Below are positions 17,010 to 25,527 of a stretch of 64,000 bases of DNA, piece after piece (position 1 is the first letter of the stretch; each line of letters begins with the position of its first letter). Source of the DNA: Rugamonas aquatica. Lineage in GTDB: Bacteria; Pseudomonadota; Gammaproteobacteria; Burkholderiales; Burkholderiaceae_D. A program made the translations under genes and the position numbers. The DNA lies in the NCBI RefSeq assembly GCF_009380215.1, contig NZ_WHUG01000022.1, forward strand, positions 1 to 64,000, read 5' to 3'. Under the pieces are notes generated by a model. The model was not told the origin of the DNA. It saw nothing but the letters and a program-made list of their open reading frames with translations, and made no database searches.

Positions 17010-17390
17010 TTACAACAGCATGTCGCGGTCGGACTTCAGTTCGGCCATCGTTGCCGGCATCGACAGTTTGCCGCTGCGTATCAGGCCGCGCGCATACAGC
17101 ATCAGGCCGACGGCGATCAGCAGGAACACGCCGGTGATGATGGGCAGGATCTTCCAGCCCAGCGCATCCCAGGCCAGATAGGCGATCGTCACCGTGCCAT
17201 AGGCCAGCGCGAAGCAGCCCGCCACCACGGCCAGCGCGAACACCAGCACCAGTTGCAGCAGGTGGTTGCGCACCTCCGACAGCTCCAGCGCGGCCAGCTC
17301 CAGCCGCGTCAGCACCAGGCCGATGCTGTTGCGGGCGATATTGCCCAGCGAAGCGATCAGACCCGGCGGACGGTTCATCTCATCGGACAC
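17010..17390 (-). CDS. YqjE/DUF1469 'phage holin family' membrane protein
   Basis: A 126-residue protein with two central membrane spans (LLQLVLVFALAVVAGCF; ILPIITGVFLLIAVGLML) flanked by an amphipathic helix (SLGNIARNSIGLVLTRLELAALE, cited in parts). The family label 'phage holin' does not imply a prophage. Start is a GTG six bases after the YqjD-like stop, so the two are translationally close. Confidence 0.8.
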   Translation of the reverse strand: MSDEMNRPPGLIASLGNIARNSIGLVLTRLELAALELSEVRNHLLQLVLVFALAVVAGCFALAYGTVTIAYLAWDALGWKILPIITGVFLLIAVGLMLYARGLIRSGKLSMPATMAELKSDRDMLL

Positions 17391-17396
17391 GATGGC

Positions 17397-17699
17397 TTAC
17401 TTGCGGCCGATGATGACGCCGATCAGCAGGCCCACGCCGGCCGCCGCGGCGATCGAACGCCATGGGTTTTCCTTGACGTAGACGTCGGCCTGCTTGGCCA
17501 TTTCCTTGCTGGCGGCCACGGCGCTTTGCTGCGCCTCGTGGGCCTTGGCCAGCGCGGTGTCGAGCGCGCGCATGCCGCGGCCGCGCAGTTCTTCGGCTTT
17601 TTCGCCGGTCAGCGCGGTGGCGGCGGTGAACAATGCCTGCGCATCTTTAACCAGAGTTTTCACGTCGTTATTCACGGTACTGATGTTTTGTTCCAGCAT
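17397..17699 (-). CDS. YqjD/ElaB DUF883 family protein
   Basis: A 100-residue protein: a long amphipathic helix (about 8-75) followed by the family signature KENPWRSIAAAAGVGLLIG and a C-terminal tail anchor ending GRK. E. coli YqjD and ElaB bind stationary-phase ribosomes at the inner membrane. The ATG is preceded by GGAGCTCC. It follows the ferritin-like gene by 61 bases, in which no palindrome of the GTACG class was found. Confidence 0.85.
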   Translation of the reverse strand: MLEQNISTVNNDVKTLVKDAQALFTAATALTGEKAEELRGRGMRALDTALAKAHEAQQSAVAASKEMAKQADVYVKENPWRSIAAAAGVGLLIGVIIGRK

Positions 17700-17760
17700 G
17701 ATGGAGCTCCTGTTATGGTTGTGTGAAGTGAAAACTGTACAGCAAAATACCAAATATGCA

Positions 17761-18288
17761 TTAATCCAGCAAATCGCGCATATCGTCTGCGTGTTCTTCT
17801 TCCACCGCCATGATCTTGATCAAAAGGTGGCGGGTGGTCGGGTCGCTCATGCCGATCTGTTCGATCATCTGGCGATACGACTCGATGGCGACACGCTCGG
17901 CGATCAGATTGGCCTTGATCATCGATTGCACATCGTCAGATGCATCATACTCGGCATGGCTACGTGCGAGCAATGTTGCCGGATTGAAATCTGGCTGGCC
18001 GTTCAACTGAATGATACGCTCGGCCAGGCTGTCGGCGTGTTCCTGTTCCTCGACGGCGTGTTCGAGGAACTCGGCCTTGATCGGGCCGTTGTCGCGGCCG
18101 CTGACCGTGTAGTAGTGCCGCTTGTAGCGCAGCACACAGACCAGCTCGGTCGCCAGCGCCTCGTTGAGCATCTTGATGACGGCCTCGCGGTCGCCCTGGT
18201 AGCCTGCCGTGACCGGGCCGTCCTGCAGATTGCGTGCCGCTGCGCGGATGGCCTCTTTGTCGATGCCGGTGGGGGTGGATTCTGCCAT
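17761..18288 (-). CDS. Ferritin-like (bacterioferritin-type) protein
   Basis: A 175-residue four-helix-bundle protein with iron-ligand motifs: Glu in ALATELVCVLRYKRH, EQEHAD (ExxH pattern) in helix 2, AERVAIESYRQM in helix 3 and EEEHADDM in helix 4. It is close in style to Dps-like/bacterioferritin proteins of stress clusters and would store iron or detoxify peroxide. AAGGAAG precedes the ATG. It lies 18 bases after the OmpA-type lipoprotein gene and is likely co-transcribed. Confidence 0.85.
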   Translation of the reverse strand: MAESTPTGIDKEAIRAAARNLQDGPVTAGYQGDREAVIKMLNEALATELVCVLRYKRHYYTVSGRDNGPIKAEFLEHAVEEQEHADSLAERIIQLNGQPDFNPATLLARSHAEYDASDDVQSMIKANLIAERVAIESYRQMIEQIGMSDPTTRHLLIKIMAVEEEHADDMRDLLD

Positions 18289-18306
18289 GATGTTCTTCCT
18301 TAAAGT

Positions 18307-19236
18307 TTAGTGACGGGTGGCGATCGGCGCGCCGTTCTGCGACAGCACGATCTCGACGCGGCGGTTCAACTGGCGGCTGCCGGCATCGCCATTGCTGGCG
18401 ACCGGGAAGGCTTCGCCATAGCCGCGGGTGGCGATCTTGTCGCTCTTCACGCCCATGCCGATCAGGGCGTTGCGCACCGATTCGGCGCGGCGCTGCGACA
18501 GCTCCAGGTTGTGCGAGGCGGTGCCGGTGCTGTCGGTGAAGCCTTCGATCAGCACGGCGCTTTGCGGTTCCTGCATCAGCACGTCGGCCAGTTTTTGCGC
18601 GGTGCGCATGCCTTCGGCGCTGAGCTCGGCGCGGTCGACGTTGAACAGCACGTCGCTCAGCGTGATGACGATGCCGCGATCGGTCTGCTTGGCTTGCAGG
18701 TCGGCCAGCTGCTGTTGCAGCGCGGCGTTCTTGGCCGCTTCGTCGCGGGCGCTGTTGGCGGCGGCGTCGGCCTGGGCGCGCGCGGCGTCGGCGTCAGCCT
18801 TGGCCTGGTTGGCCTGCGACTTGGCCTGGTCGGCGCTCATGCGGGCCTGGTTGGCTTCGGCGGTGCGGGCTTCCAGGCGGATCTCGTCGCGCTGGCGGCC
18901 GGCGTTGGCGATGTCGGCCTCGGCACGTTTGCCCTTGGCCACTTCCTGCGCGGTGGCGATCTTTTGCTTGGCGATGTAGGCCAGCTTGTCGATCTCGTCC
19001 AGGCTATCCTTTTTCGCGGCGGCGGCGTTGGCGCGGTCCAGCGCATCGGCGGCGGCCTTGAATTCCAGTGGCGCGTTGGCGGCCACCGAAGGATTGCTTT
19101 GCGCCGCCATGAAATCGCCGCGGGTCTGGTCGAGCAGGCTGGTGGTGGTCGGCGTGGTGCTGCAGGCGGCGAACATCATCGACATCGCGAAGGCGATTGG
19201 AATGAGTTGCAGCTGTTTCGTGCGCAGTGGATTCAT
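18307..19236 (-). CDS. DUF4398 / OmpA-domain lipoprotein
   Basis: A 309-residue lipoprotein (lipobox FAAC, Cys25). A DUF4398 segment (about 30-105) is followed by an Ala/Gln/Lys coiled coil (about 105-185) and an OmpA peptidoglycan-binding domain (about 190-305; GFTDSTGTASHNLELSQRRA, RGYGEAFPV, NRRVEIVL). It probably bridges outer membrane and wall. AAGGAG before the ATG; ten bases behind a second DUF4398 lipoprotein gene. Confidence 0.9.
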   Translation of the reverse strand: MNPLRTKQLQLIPIAFAMSMMFAACSTTPTTTSLLDQTRGDFMAAQSNPSVAANAPLEFKAAADALDRANAAAAKKDSLDEIDKLAYIAKQKIATAQEVAKGKRAEADIANAGRQRDEIRLEARTAEANQARMSADQAKSQANQAKADADAARAQADAAANSARDEAAKNAALQQQLADLQAKQTDRGIVITLSDVLFNVDRAELSAEGMRTAQKLADVLMQEPQSAVLIEGFTDSTGTASHNLELSQRRAESVRNALIGMGVKSDKIATRGYGEAFPVASNGDAGSRQLNRRVEIVLSQNGAPIATRH

Positions 19237-19246
19237 GGTGAGCTCC

Positions 19247-19636
19247 TTATTGTTGGGTGGTATTGGTGCTGCGGTTCAATTCTTCGCGCAGCGTGCGTAT
19301 GCTTTGCTGCAGCTCGTCGGCGGCGGTGGTGGCCTTGGCCGAGCTGGCCTTGCTCTGCGCCAGCTGGGCATCGGCCGACGCCTGGTTGGCCAGGTCTTGC
19401 GCGGTCTTGTAATCCTTGGCGGCCAGCGCCTGGTTGGCGCGCATCAGTTTTTCGCGGGCCGATTGCATTTCGGCCGGCGCCAGGTCGGCGGCGCCGGCGC
19501 TGGTGGCGTTGGCCACGGCGGCGCGCGAAACGGCGACGTCGGCGGTGGCCGGCGTCTTGTTGCTGGCGCAGGCGCTCAAGCCCAGTACGGCGGCGACGGC
19601 GCACAGCGCGGCGAGGTGGTGTTTGGTCGTATTCAT
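19247..19636 (-). CDS. DUF4398 lipoprotein
   Basis: A 129-residue lipoprotein (LGLSAC, Cys23) consisting mostly of one DUF4398 helical region (APAEMQSAREKLMRANQALA; DYKTAQDLANQASADAQLA). TAGGAGA precedes the ATG. First gene of a leftward series of six genes (DUF4398, OmpA, ferritin-like, YqjD, YqjE, YqjK) ending at the 16.6-kb terminator. Confidence 0.8.
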   Translation of the reverse strand: MNTTKHHLAALCAVAAVLGLSACASNKTPATADVAVSRAAVANATSAGAADLAPAEMQSAREKLMRANQALAAKDYKTAQDLANQASADAQLAQSKASSAKATTAADELQQSIRTLREELNRSTNTTQQ

Positions 19637-19699
19637 TATTCTTCTCCTAAAAAGTCATGCGGTAGGTTGACGTTATAAGCCCATGCCGCCGCAGCTTCA

Positions 19700-19713
19700 G
19701 TACGGTGCCGCAC
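19700..19713 (-). promoter_or_regulatory. GTACG-GTGC-CGCAC palindrome, DUF4398/OmpA unit
   Basis: 5-4-5 palindrome 64 bases before the DUF4398 start, facing that leftward unit. It could also serve the divergent asmA-like gene, 107 bases away. Confidence 0.5.
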
Positions 19714-19820
19714 ATTCCGCGCCGACCATGCCGCCCTGCGTGCGCCAGCGCACCCGCGCGCCGCGTGCGCCGGTGTAGCCTTGTAAAATACCGTCATTCC
19801 AATAAGAAGAAAGGCCAGCC

Positions 19821-21875
19821 ATGTCCCTGCCCCGCCGCACCCGTATTGCCCTCGCCGTCGCCGGCGTCCTGGTCGCCGTGCCCACCGTCGCCGTCATCGC
19901 GCTGATGAATTACGACTGGAACCGCGCCCGCCCCTGGCTCAATGAAAAAGTCAGCGAAGCCATCGACCGGCCGTTCGCCATCCGCGGCGATCTGTCGCTG
20001 ACCTGGGAACGCCAGGGCCACAGCGACGCCGACCGCACCTGGCGCGACTACCTGCCGCTGCCGCATCTGGTGGCGCGCGATGTCCACGTCGGCAACCCGG
20101 CCGGCATGCAGGCGCCGCAGGAAATGGCCAGCGTCGGCCAGTTCGCCTTCTCCATCGACCTGCTGCCGCTGCTTGAGCACAAGATCAGCATCCCGGTGCT
20201 GCGCTTCGATACGCCGGCGGTGCTGTTGCAGCGCGACGGCGACGGCCGCAACAACTGGACCTTCAAGCAGGCCGACAAACCGTCGCCGTGGAAGCTGGAC
20301 TTGCAGCGCGTGGTGTTCACCAAGGGCACGGTGCATTACGTCGACGCGCTCACCCATGTGGACGCCGTGGCCGAGGTCGACACGCTCAACGCCGATCCGA
20401 GCTACGGCGTGGCGTGGAAGGTGAAGGGCACATGGAACCGCCAGACCGTCAGCGGCGGCGGCAAGGCCGGCGCCGTGCTGTCGCTGCAACAGCAATCGAC
20501 GCCCTACCCGCTGGCGGCCGACATCAACGTCGGCGGCACCCGCATCGCGGTGGTCGGCACGCTGACCAAGCCGTCGTCGCTGACCGCGCTCGACATGCGG
20601 CTCAAGCTGTCCGGCCCCAGCATGGCGCGGCTGTACGGCCTGACCGGCGTGCTGCTGCCGGAGACGCCGGCCTTCGCCACCGAGGGCCATCTGACCGGCA
20701 ACCTGGGCGAACACGCCAGCCGCTGGGTGTACGACCAGTTCACCGGCCGCGTCGGCAATTCCGATATCGGCGGCAAGCTCGAATACCGCTACGGCCAGTC
20801 GCTGCCGCGTCCGTTGCTGACGGGCGCGGTGCAATCGAAGCTGCTGCAATTTTCCGACCTCGGCCCGCTGATCGGCGCCGACTCCAACGCCGCCAAAGAG
20901 GCGCGCGGGGTGGCGCCGGTGCAGCCGGGCGACAAGGTGCTGCCGGTGGAAACCTTCAAGACCGAGCGCTGGACCGCGCTGGACGCCAACGTCGGCTTCC
21001 AGGCCCAGCGCATCACGCGCGACAAGGATTTGCCGATCTCCAAACTCGACACGCAGATCGGCATGAAGGATGGCGTGCTGACGCTCAAGCCGATGAACTT
21101 CGACATCGCCGGCGGCCGCTTCACCTCCAACGTCATGCTCGACGGCAGCGGCAAGCTCAACGCCAACGCCATCCGCGCCGAACTGAAGGCCGGCGCGCGC
21201 CATCTCAAGCTCAAGCAGCTGTTCCCGCGCATCGAGGAAATGCAGGCCACGGTGGGCGAAGTCAACGCCGACATCTCGCTGTCGGCCACCGGCAACTCGG
21301 TGGCCAGCCTGCTCGGTTCGTCGAACGGCGAATTGAAGGGCGTCATCAACGAAGGCAGCGTCAGCAAGCTGCTGCTGGAAGAGATGGGCCTGAACATCGG
21401 CAACGTGGTGCTGACCAAGATGGTGGGCGACAAGCAGGTCAAGCTCAACTGCATGGTCACGGACTTCGGCGTCACCAACGGCTTGATGCAGTCGCGCCTG
21501 TTCGTGGTCGACACCTCGGACGCCAAGATCGACATCGCCGGCACAGTCAACCTCGGCAACGAAAAGCTGGACCTGACGCTGCGGCCGGACGCCAAGGGCT
21601 TGCGCGTGATTTCGCTGCGCGCGCCGATCTATGTGCGCGGCACCTTCAAGGATCCGGATGTCAGCATCGACAAGGGCGTGCTGGCCTTGCGCGCCGGCGG
21701 CGCACTGGCGCTGGCCGTGGTGGCGCCGGTGGCGGCCATCCTGCCGCTGATTAACGCCGGCCCCGGCGAAACCACCGGCTGTGAAACCTTGCTGGCACAG
21801 CAAGGCGGCAAGCCGGTCGCGCCGCCGCCGGGCAAGACGCTGGCGCCGAAACCGCCGGTCAAGCGTCAAAACTGA
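19821..21875 (+). CDS. AsmA family protein
   Basis: A 684-residue protein with one N-terminal membrane segment (about 7-30) and a long periplasmic beta-rich body. The AsmA C-terminal domain is clear (VGEVNADISLSATGNSVASL; IDIAGTVNLGNEKLDLTLRP; LRAPIYVRGTFKDPDVSID). AsmA-like proteins are bridge-like lipid-transfer factors that move phospholipid between inner and outer membrane. The tail is Pro/Lys-rich. A larger relative (DUF748) is encoded at 39.6-43.0 kb. Confidence 0.9.
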   Translation: MSLPRRTRIALAVAGVLVAVPTVAVIALMNYDWNRARPWLNEKVSEAIDRPFAIRGDLSLTWERQGHSDADRTWRDYLPLPHLVARDVHVGNPAGMQAPQEMASVGQFAFSIDLLPLLEHKISIPVLRFDTPAVLLQRDGDGRNNWTFKQADKPSPWKLDLQRVVFTKGTVHYVDALTHVDAVAEVDTLNADPSYGVAWKVKGTWNRQTVSGGGKAGAVLSLQQQSTPYPLAADINVGGTRIAVVGTLTKPSSLTALDMRLKLSGPSMARLYGLTGVLLPETPAFATEGHLTGNLGEHASRWVYDQFTGRVGNSDIGGKLEYRYGQSLPRPLLTGAVQSKLLQFSDLGPLIGADSNAAKEARGVAPVQPGDKVLPVETFKTERWTALDANVGFQAQRITRDKDLPISKLDTQIGMKDGVLTLKPMNFDIAGGRFTSNVMLDGSGKLNANAIRAELKAGARHLKLKQLFPRIEEMQATVGEVNADISLSATGNSVASLLGSSNGELKGVINEGSVSKLLLEEMGLNIGNVVLTKMVGDKQVKLNCMVTDFGVTNGLMQSRLFVVDTSDAKIDIAGTVNLGNEKLDLTLRPDAKGLRVISLRAPIYVRGTFKDPDVSIDKGVLALRAGGALALAVVAPVAAILPLINAGPGETTGCETLLAQQGGKPVAPPPGKTLAPKPPVKRQN

Positions 21876-21887
21876 CTTGGGCTCTAT

Positions 21888-21901
21888 GTGTGCTGGCGAA
21901 C
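21888..21901 (+). promoter_or_regulatory. GTGTG-CTGG-CGAAC degenerate palindrome
   Basis: Weaker version of the GTACG site, followed by GGAGA as in the stronger copies, 83 bases before the glycine-zipper lipoprotein start. Confidence 0.4.
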
Positions 21902-21984
21902 GGAGACGCGACGGGGACTTGCGTACTCTATAGTCATTGGTGCAGGCGTTCTCTGCCGCGCCTTAATCAGCCAAGGAGTAGACC

Positions 21985-22209
21985 ATGAAGAACGTCAAAC
22001 AACTCGTATCGACCGCAGCCGTTGTGGCGGCCACGCTGGGCCTGAGCGCTTGCGCAGGCATGTCGAATCAGGACCGTAACACCGCCGTCGGCGCGGGCGT
22101 GGGCGCCGTGGCCGGCTCCGTGCTGACCGGCGGCAGCGCCATCGGCACCGTCGGCGGCGCAGCCGTCGGCGGCGTGATCGGCAACCAGGTCAACAAGCCA
22201 CCGCGCTGA
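21985..22209 (+). CDS. Small glycine-zipper lipoprotein (OsmB-like)
   Basis: A 74-residue lipoprotein (LGLSAC, Cys23) made almost entirely of a glycine zipper (GAGVGAVAGSVLTGG; GTVGGAAVGGVIGNQV). OsmB-like proteins are induced by osmotic and stationary-phase stress. AAGGAG precedes the ATG, and a strong terminator follows. Confidence 0.9.
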   Translation: MKNVKQLVSTAAVVAATLGLSACAGMSNQDRNTAVGAGVGAVAGSVLTGGSAIGTVGGAAVGGVIGNQVNKPPR

Positions 22210-22223
22210 TCGCCAGCACCATG

Positions 22224-22255
22224 AAAAAAGCCCGGCTGCGCGCCGGGCTTTTTTT
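22224..22255. terminator. Bidirectional terminator
   Basis: Stem AAGCCCGG/CCGGGCTT flanked by six A on the left and seven T on the right; serves the OsmB-like gene and the convergent Crp/Fnr gene. Confidence 0.85.
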
Positions 22256-22271
22256 ATACCATTGATACTTT

Positions 22272-23021
22272 TTATAAGAATACATTGGCCATGCCGATGG
22301 CGCCATTGTCCTTGACCAGCTCGTAGCAGCGGCAGGACACGGCTTCCAGCCCGGCCGAATCGAGGATCTCGATATTGCCCCGGCTGTAGCTGATGAGCTT
22401 TTGCTGCTGCAAGGCGCTGGCGGCCTTGGTCACGCCGACCCGCCGCACGCCCAGCGCGTGCGCGAGGAACTCGTGGGTCAGGTGGAATTTTTCCGATTGC
22501 AGACGGTCGCGCGTAATCAGCAGCGAGCGCGCCAGGCGCGCCTCCAGCACGTGGAAGCGGCTGCACACGGCGATCTGGATCGCCTGCGCCAGCAAGGTGT
22601 CGGTGTAGCGGTACAGCAGGCGCTGCAGCGATGCGGTGCGGCGGAACTCGGCGCAGAAGTCGGCGGCGTCGATGCGGCTGGCGCGGCCGGCGCGCTGCAC
22701 CACCGCGCGCACCTGCGCCTGCCTGTGCCCCAGCGCCACCGACGCCCCTATCATGCCCTCCTGCCCCACCGAGCCCACTTCCAGCGTCATGCGGCCTTCG
22801 GCCACCGCCAGCAGCGAGATCAGGCTGTCGACCGGAAAGTAGACGTGGCGGATGGTCTGGCCCGGCTCGTACAGCACCTCGCCCACCTCCACCCTGACCG
22901 TGTCGCACAGGGCCAGCAGTTCGCCCTGCTCTTCGTCGGGCAGGCTGGCCAGCAGGCGGTTCAGCACAGGCCGGGGCTGTGTTCTGTCTTCTTCGGTTTG
23001 CGATGAGGGATAGGTATGCAT
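22272..23021 (-). CDS. Crp/Fnr family transcriptional regulator
   Basis: A 249-residue regulator. A cyclic-nucleotide-binding-type beta barrel (about 25-140; VLYEPGQTIRHVYFPVDSLISLL, cited as VLYEPGQTIRHVYFP) leads through the dimer helix to a winged helix (about 165-235) with recognition region LGVRRVGVTKAASALQ. There are no Cys clusters for an iron-sulphur centre, and the cAMP-contact residues are not obvious, so the ligand is unknown. It is surrounded by envelope-stress genes whose promoters carry a 5-4-5 palindrome of Crp/Fnr geometry, one of which lies 35 bases before this gene, suggesting autoregulation (inference). Confidence 0.85.
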   Translation of the reverse strand: MHTYPSSQTEEDRTQPRPVLNRLLASLPDEEQGELLALCDTVRVEVGEVLYEPGQTIRHVYFPVDSLISLLAVAEGRMTLEVGSVGQEGMIGASVALGHRQAQVRAVVQRAGRASRIDAADFCAEFRRTASLQRLLYRYTDTLLAQAIQIAVCSRFHVLEARLARSLLITRDRLQSEKFHLTHEFLAHALGVRRVGVTKAASALQQQKLISYSRGNIEILDSAGLEAVSCRCYELVKDNGAIGMANVFL

Positions 23022-23055
23022 GGAATCAGCCTAATGGCAACGATTTGCGCTGTAT

Positions 23056-23069
23056 GTACGCTCACGCAC
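23056..23069 (+). promoter_or_regulatory. GTACG-CTCA-CGCAC palindrome between crp/fnr-type and glycine-zipper genes
   Basis: Located 72 bases before the glycine-zipper start and 34 bases upstream of the divergent regulator start, followed by GGAAG as at the ompA promoter. Confidence 0.6.
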
Positions 23070-23141
23070 GGAAGCAGAACATGTCCTGAGCGAAAATCTG
23101 CCGCGTAATGCACTACTTTAACCAAAATAAAAGGACACACC

Positions 23142-23756
23142 ATGGACACCCCAACCTCCACCAAGCAATCGCTGCATCCGATCATGGTCATCGCCGCCGT
23201 CGCGGTGGTACTGTTCTGCGGCGTCGGCAGCGCCGCCATCATGGGCTGGCTGCCGAACTCCAGCGCCACCGTGCCGGGCGCGGCACCGATGCCGGGCCAG
23301 CTGTCGTCGGTGCCGCCGGCCGAGCAGCAAGCGCTGCCGCCGCAAGCGGCCGGCTACGCGAACAACGCCGCGCCGGCGCAGCAGCAACAACAGGAACAAG
23401 TCGCCCAACAAGGCCCGGCCGTCTGCACCAGCTGCGGCGTGGTGGAGTCGGTGCGCTCGATCGAACATCGCGGCCAGGGTAGCGGCGTCGGCGCGGCCGG
23501 CGGCGCCATCCTGGGCGGCCTGCTGGGCAACCAGGTCGGCAGCGGCCATGGCCGTCAACTGGCTACCGTGGCCGGTGCGGTCGGCGGCGCAGTGGCCGGC
23601 AACCAGGTCGAAGGCAATATGAAAACCACGCACAGCTGGGAGATCACCGTGCGCCTGGACAATGGCAAGAAACGCGTGCTGCACCAGTCGTCGCAGCCGC
23701 AATGGCGCTCGGGCGACCAGGTCAAGATCGTCAACGGCCAACTGCGTTCCATTTAA
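23142..23756 (+). CDS. Membrane-anchored glycine-zipper 2TM protein
   Basis: A 204-residue protein with an N-terminal membrane anchor (about 13-35), a Pro/Gln-rich linker (about 38-92), a CxxC (CTSC, about residues 95-98), a glycine zipper (about 112-152) and the same small beta domain as the 14400 gene (WEITVRLDNGKKRVLHQ). AAGGACAC precedes the ATG. Likely an envelope-stabilising protein; the CxxC is an addition not present in its lipoprotein relative. Confidence 0.85.
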   Translation: MDTPTSTKQSLHPIMVIAAVAVVLFCGVGSAAIMGWLPNSSATVPGAAPMPGQLSSVPPAEQQALPPQAAGYANNAAPAQQQQQEQVAQQGPAVCTSCGVVESVRSIEHRGQGSGVGAAGGAILGGLLGNQVGSGHGRQLATVAGAVGGAVAGNQVEGNMKTTHSWEITVRLDNGKKRVLHQSSQPQWRSGDQVKIVNGQLRSI

Positions 23757-23770
23757 GTACGGCAGCGTAC
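23757..23770 (+). promoter_or_regulatory. GTACG-GCAG-CGTAC palindrome
   Basis: Perfect half-sites beginning three bases after the previous stop codon and 124 bases before the small membrane-protein gene. Confidence 0.6.
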
Positions 23771-23894
23771 AGAGAAGCAAGCCGGCATTGCAGATAATGG
23801 AAGCCAGATACACGAACACGACAACATAATCAAACGTTCGCAATCGCTTTCGATGACCACCGTGGACATCGCATAACAACCTGAGGAGAGAGTC

Positions 23895-24041
23895 ATGCTC
23901 TATACCATCGCTGTAGTTTTGCTTATCCTGTGGCTGCTGGGCCTGGTCACTTCGTACACCATCGGCGGATTTATCCACATCCTGCTGGTTGTTGCTATCA
24001 TCATGGTGCTGCTGCGCCTGATTAGCGGACGCGGCGTGTAG
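23895..24041 (+). CDS. Lmo0937-family small membrane protein, 48 residues
   Basis: Two hydrophobic spans (MLYTIAVVLLILWLLGLV; HILLVVAIIMVLLRLI) joined by TSYTIGGFI, the signature of the Lmo0937 family, which is widespread in stress regulons. GAGGAGAG precedes the ATG. A terminator follows. Confidence 0.85.
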   Translation: MLYTIAVVLLILWLLGLVTSYTIGGFIHILLVVAIIMVLLRLISGRGV

Positions 24042-24067
24042 CGCCCACTCTGCAAGCCCCTCCGAAG

Positions 24068-24104
24068 CGGCGCTCCACTTGACGGTGGCGCGCCGTTTTT
24101 CTTT
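24068..24104 (+). terminator. Intrinsic terminator
   Basis: Stem CGGCGC-CCAC / GTGG-GCGCCG with one mismatch, followed by TTTTTCTTTT, between the small membrane-protein gene and the DUF3617 gene. Confidence 0.65.
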
Positions 24105-24117
24105 TATGGGAGTTCAC

Positions 24118-24648
24118 ATGAAACGACTGATCGTGTCGCTGGCCATGCTGGCCGCGGTGCAAGCCTCCGCCCAGACCATCAAGCCCGGCCTGTGGGAGCT
24201 GACCAACAAGGTCAAGACCGGCAACGCCCAGACCGACCAGGCGATGAGCATGGCGCTCAAGCAGCTGGCCAATCTGCCGCCCGAGCAGCGCGCGCAGATG
24301 GAAGCGATGATGAAGCAGAACGGCGTCTCCATGCCCAAGGCCGGCGGCGACGGCGGCATCGTGCTGACTGCCTGCGTCACGCCCGAGATGGCGGCGAAAA
24401 AGGAATTGCCAATGAATCAGAAAGGCAAATGCACGTCGAACAGCGATCCGGTGGCGGGCGGCATGAACATCTCGTTCAGCTGCACCGAGCCGGCCTCCAG
24501 CGGCACCGGCACGCTGCGCTTCAACGGCGACAGCAGCTATGTGATGAACATGAACGTCAGCAGCGAAGCGGGCGGCAAGCCGCAGAACGTGCAGGTGGAA
24601 TCGACCGGACGCTGGCTGAGCGCCAGCTGCCCGGCCAAGCCCCAGTGA
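24118..24648 (+). CDS. DUF3617 exported protein
   Basis: A 176-residue exported protein (signal peptide to about residue 18, VQASA-QT). IKPGLWELTNKV at the mature start and the CVTPEMA motif with paired Cys are characteristic of DUF3617. The family is periplasmic and of unknown function. GGGAG lies six bases before the chosen ATG; an upstream extension would overlap the terminator. Its stop directly abuts the convergent aminotransferase stop. Confidence 0.85.
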   Translation: MKRLIVSLAMLAAVQASAQTIKPGLWELTNKVKTGNAQTDQAMSMALKQLANLPPEQRAQMEAMMKQNGVSMPKAGGDGGIVLTACVTPEMAAKKELPMNQKGKCTSNSDPVAGGMNISFSCTEPASSGTGTLRFNGDSSYVMNMNVSSEAGGKPQNVQVESTGRWLSASCPAKPQ

Positions 24649-25485
24649 TTACTCGCTGTCGGAGAACGCCATGTAGCGCTGGAAGGCCAGCGTGGCGATC
24701 GGGCCCACCGGCAGGCTGCGCGCTTCATAGCGGATGCACGGCGTGACCTTGCCGTAGTTGCCGGTGTTGAAGATCTCGATCGCCGTCTCCAGCTCCTCGG
24801 GACGCACCGAACGCTCTTCGACGACGATGCCCTCTTTCGCCAGCAAGGCGATCACGCGCGCGCGGGTGATGCCGGACAGGAAAGTGCCATTGGCGACCGG
24901 CGTCACGACCTTGCCTTCCGGCGTGACCAGGAACAGATTGGCGGAAGCGAACTCGGCGACATTGCCGGCGTTGTCGCACACCACCGCGTTGTCATAGCCG
25001 CGCTGCTGGGCTTCGCGGATGGCCTTGCTGGTGTTGGCGTACAGCGCCGACGCCTTGGCATCGGTCGGCGCCATCGACGGGTCCGGGCGGCGCAGCGCCG
25101 TCAGGCAGGCCGAGAAGCCGGTGAAGGCCGGCATAGGCGCATCGAACAGCGTCAGCGCGAACGCGCTCTTGTCCGGCACCGGCACCAGCAGGCCGTCGGT
25201 GCCGAACACCAGCGGACGGATGTACAGCTCGGCATCGGCCGGGAACTTGGCCACGCCTTCCCGCACCAGCTTTTCCATCTCATCGACGCTCAGCGGGCAC
25301 ACCAGGCCGAGGCGCTCCGACGAGGTGATGACGCGCTGCAGGTGCAGGCGCAGGTCCGGCATATGGCCGCGCAGCGAGCGCGCGCCGTCGAATACGGACG
25401 AACCCAGCCACACACTGTGGTCCATCGCGCCAAACAAGGGGGTGTTACCTTCAGACCAGCTGCCGTTGAAGAAAGTCAGATACAT
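24649..25485 (-). CDS. Branched-chain-type (fold IV) aminotransferase
   Basis: A 278-residue PLP enzyme. Lys144 (TDAKASALYANTSKA) is the Schiff-base lysine; other landmarks are VFDGARS near the N-terminus, YIRPLVF, and EFASANLFLV with the phosphate-site GITRARV. It would transfer amino groups to branched-chain 2-oxo acids (IlvE) or to D-alanine/4-amino-4-deoxychorismate in related enzymes; the exact substrate cannot be fixed by eye. AGGAA precedes the ATG. Stands alone. Confidence 0.8.
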   Translation of the reverse strand: MYLTFFNGSWSEGNTPLFGAMDHSVWLGSSVFDGARSLRGHMPDLRLHLQRVITSSERLGLVCPLSVDEMEKLVREGVAKFPADAELYIRPLVFGTDGLLVPVPDKSAFALTLFDAPMPAFTGFSACLTALRRPDPSMAPTDAKASALYANTSKAIREAQQRGYDNAVVCDNAGNVAEFASANLFLVTPEGKVVTPVANGTFLSGITRARVIALLAKEGIVVEERSVRPEELETAIEIFNTGNYGKVTPCIRYEARSLPVGPIATLAFQRYMAFSDSE

Positions 25486-25527
25486 GCTCGTTCCTGGTGA
25501 GTGCTAAAACGAGCAATTTAGCACGGA

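Noticed and set aside
17010..17390. A prophage, because of the 'phage holin family' label of the YqjE-like protein
   Set aside because: No other phage gene is nearby and the gene order is the chromosomal yqjD-E-K type.
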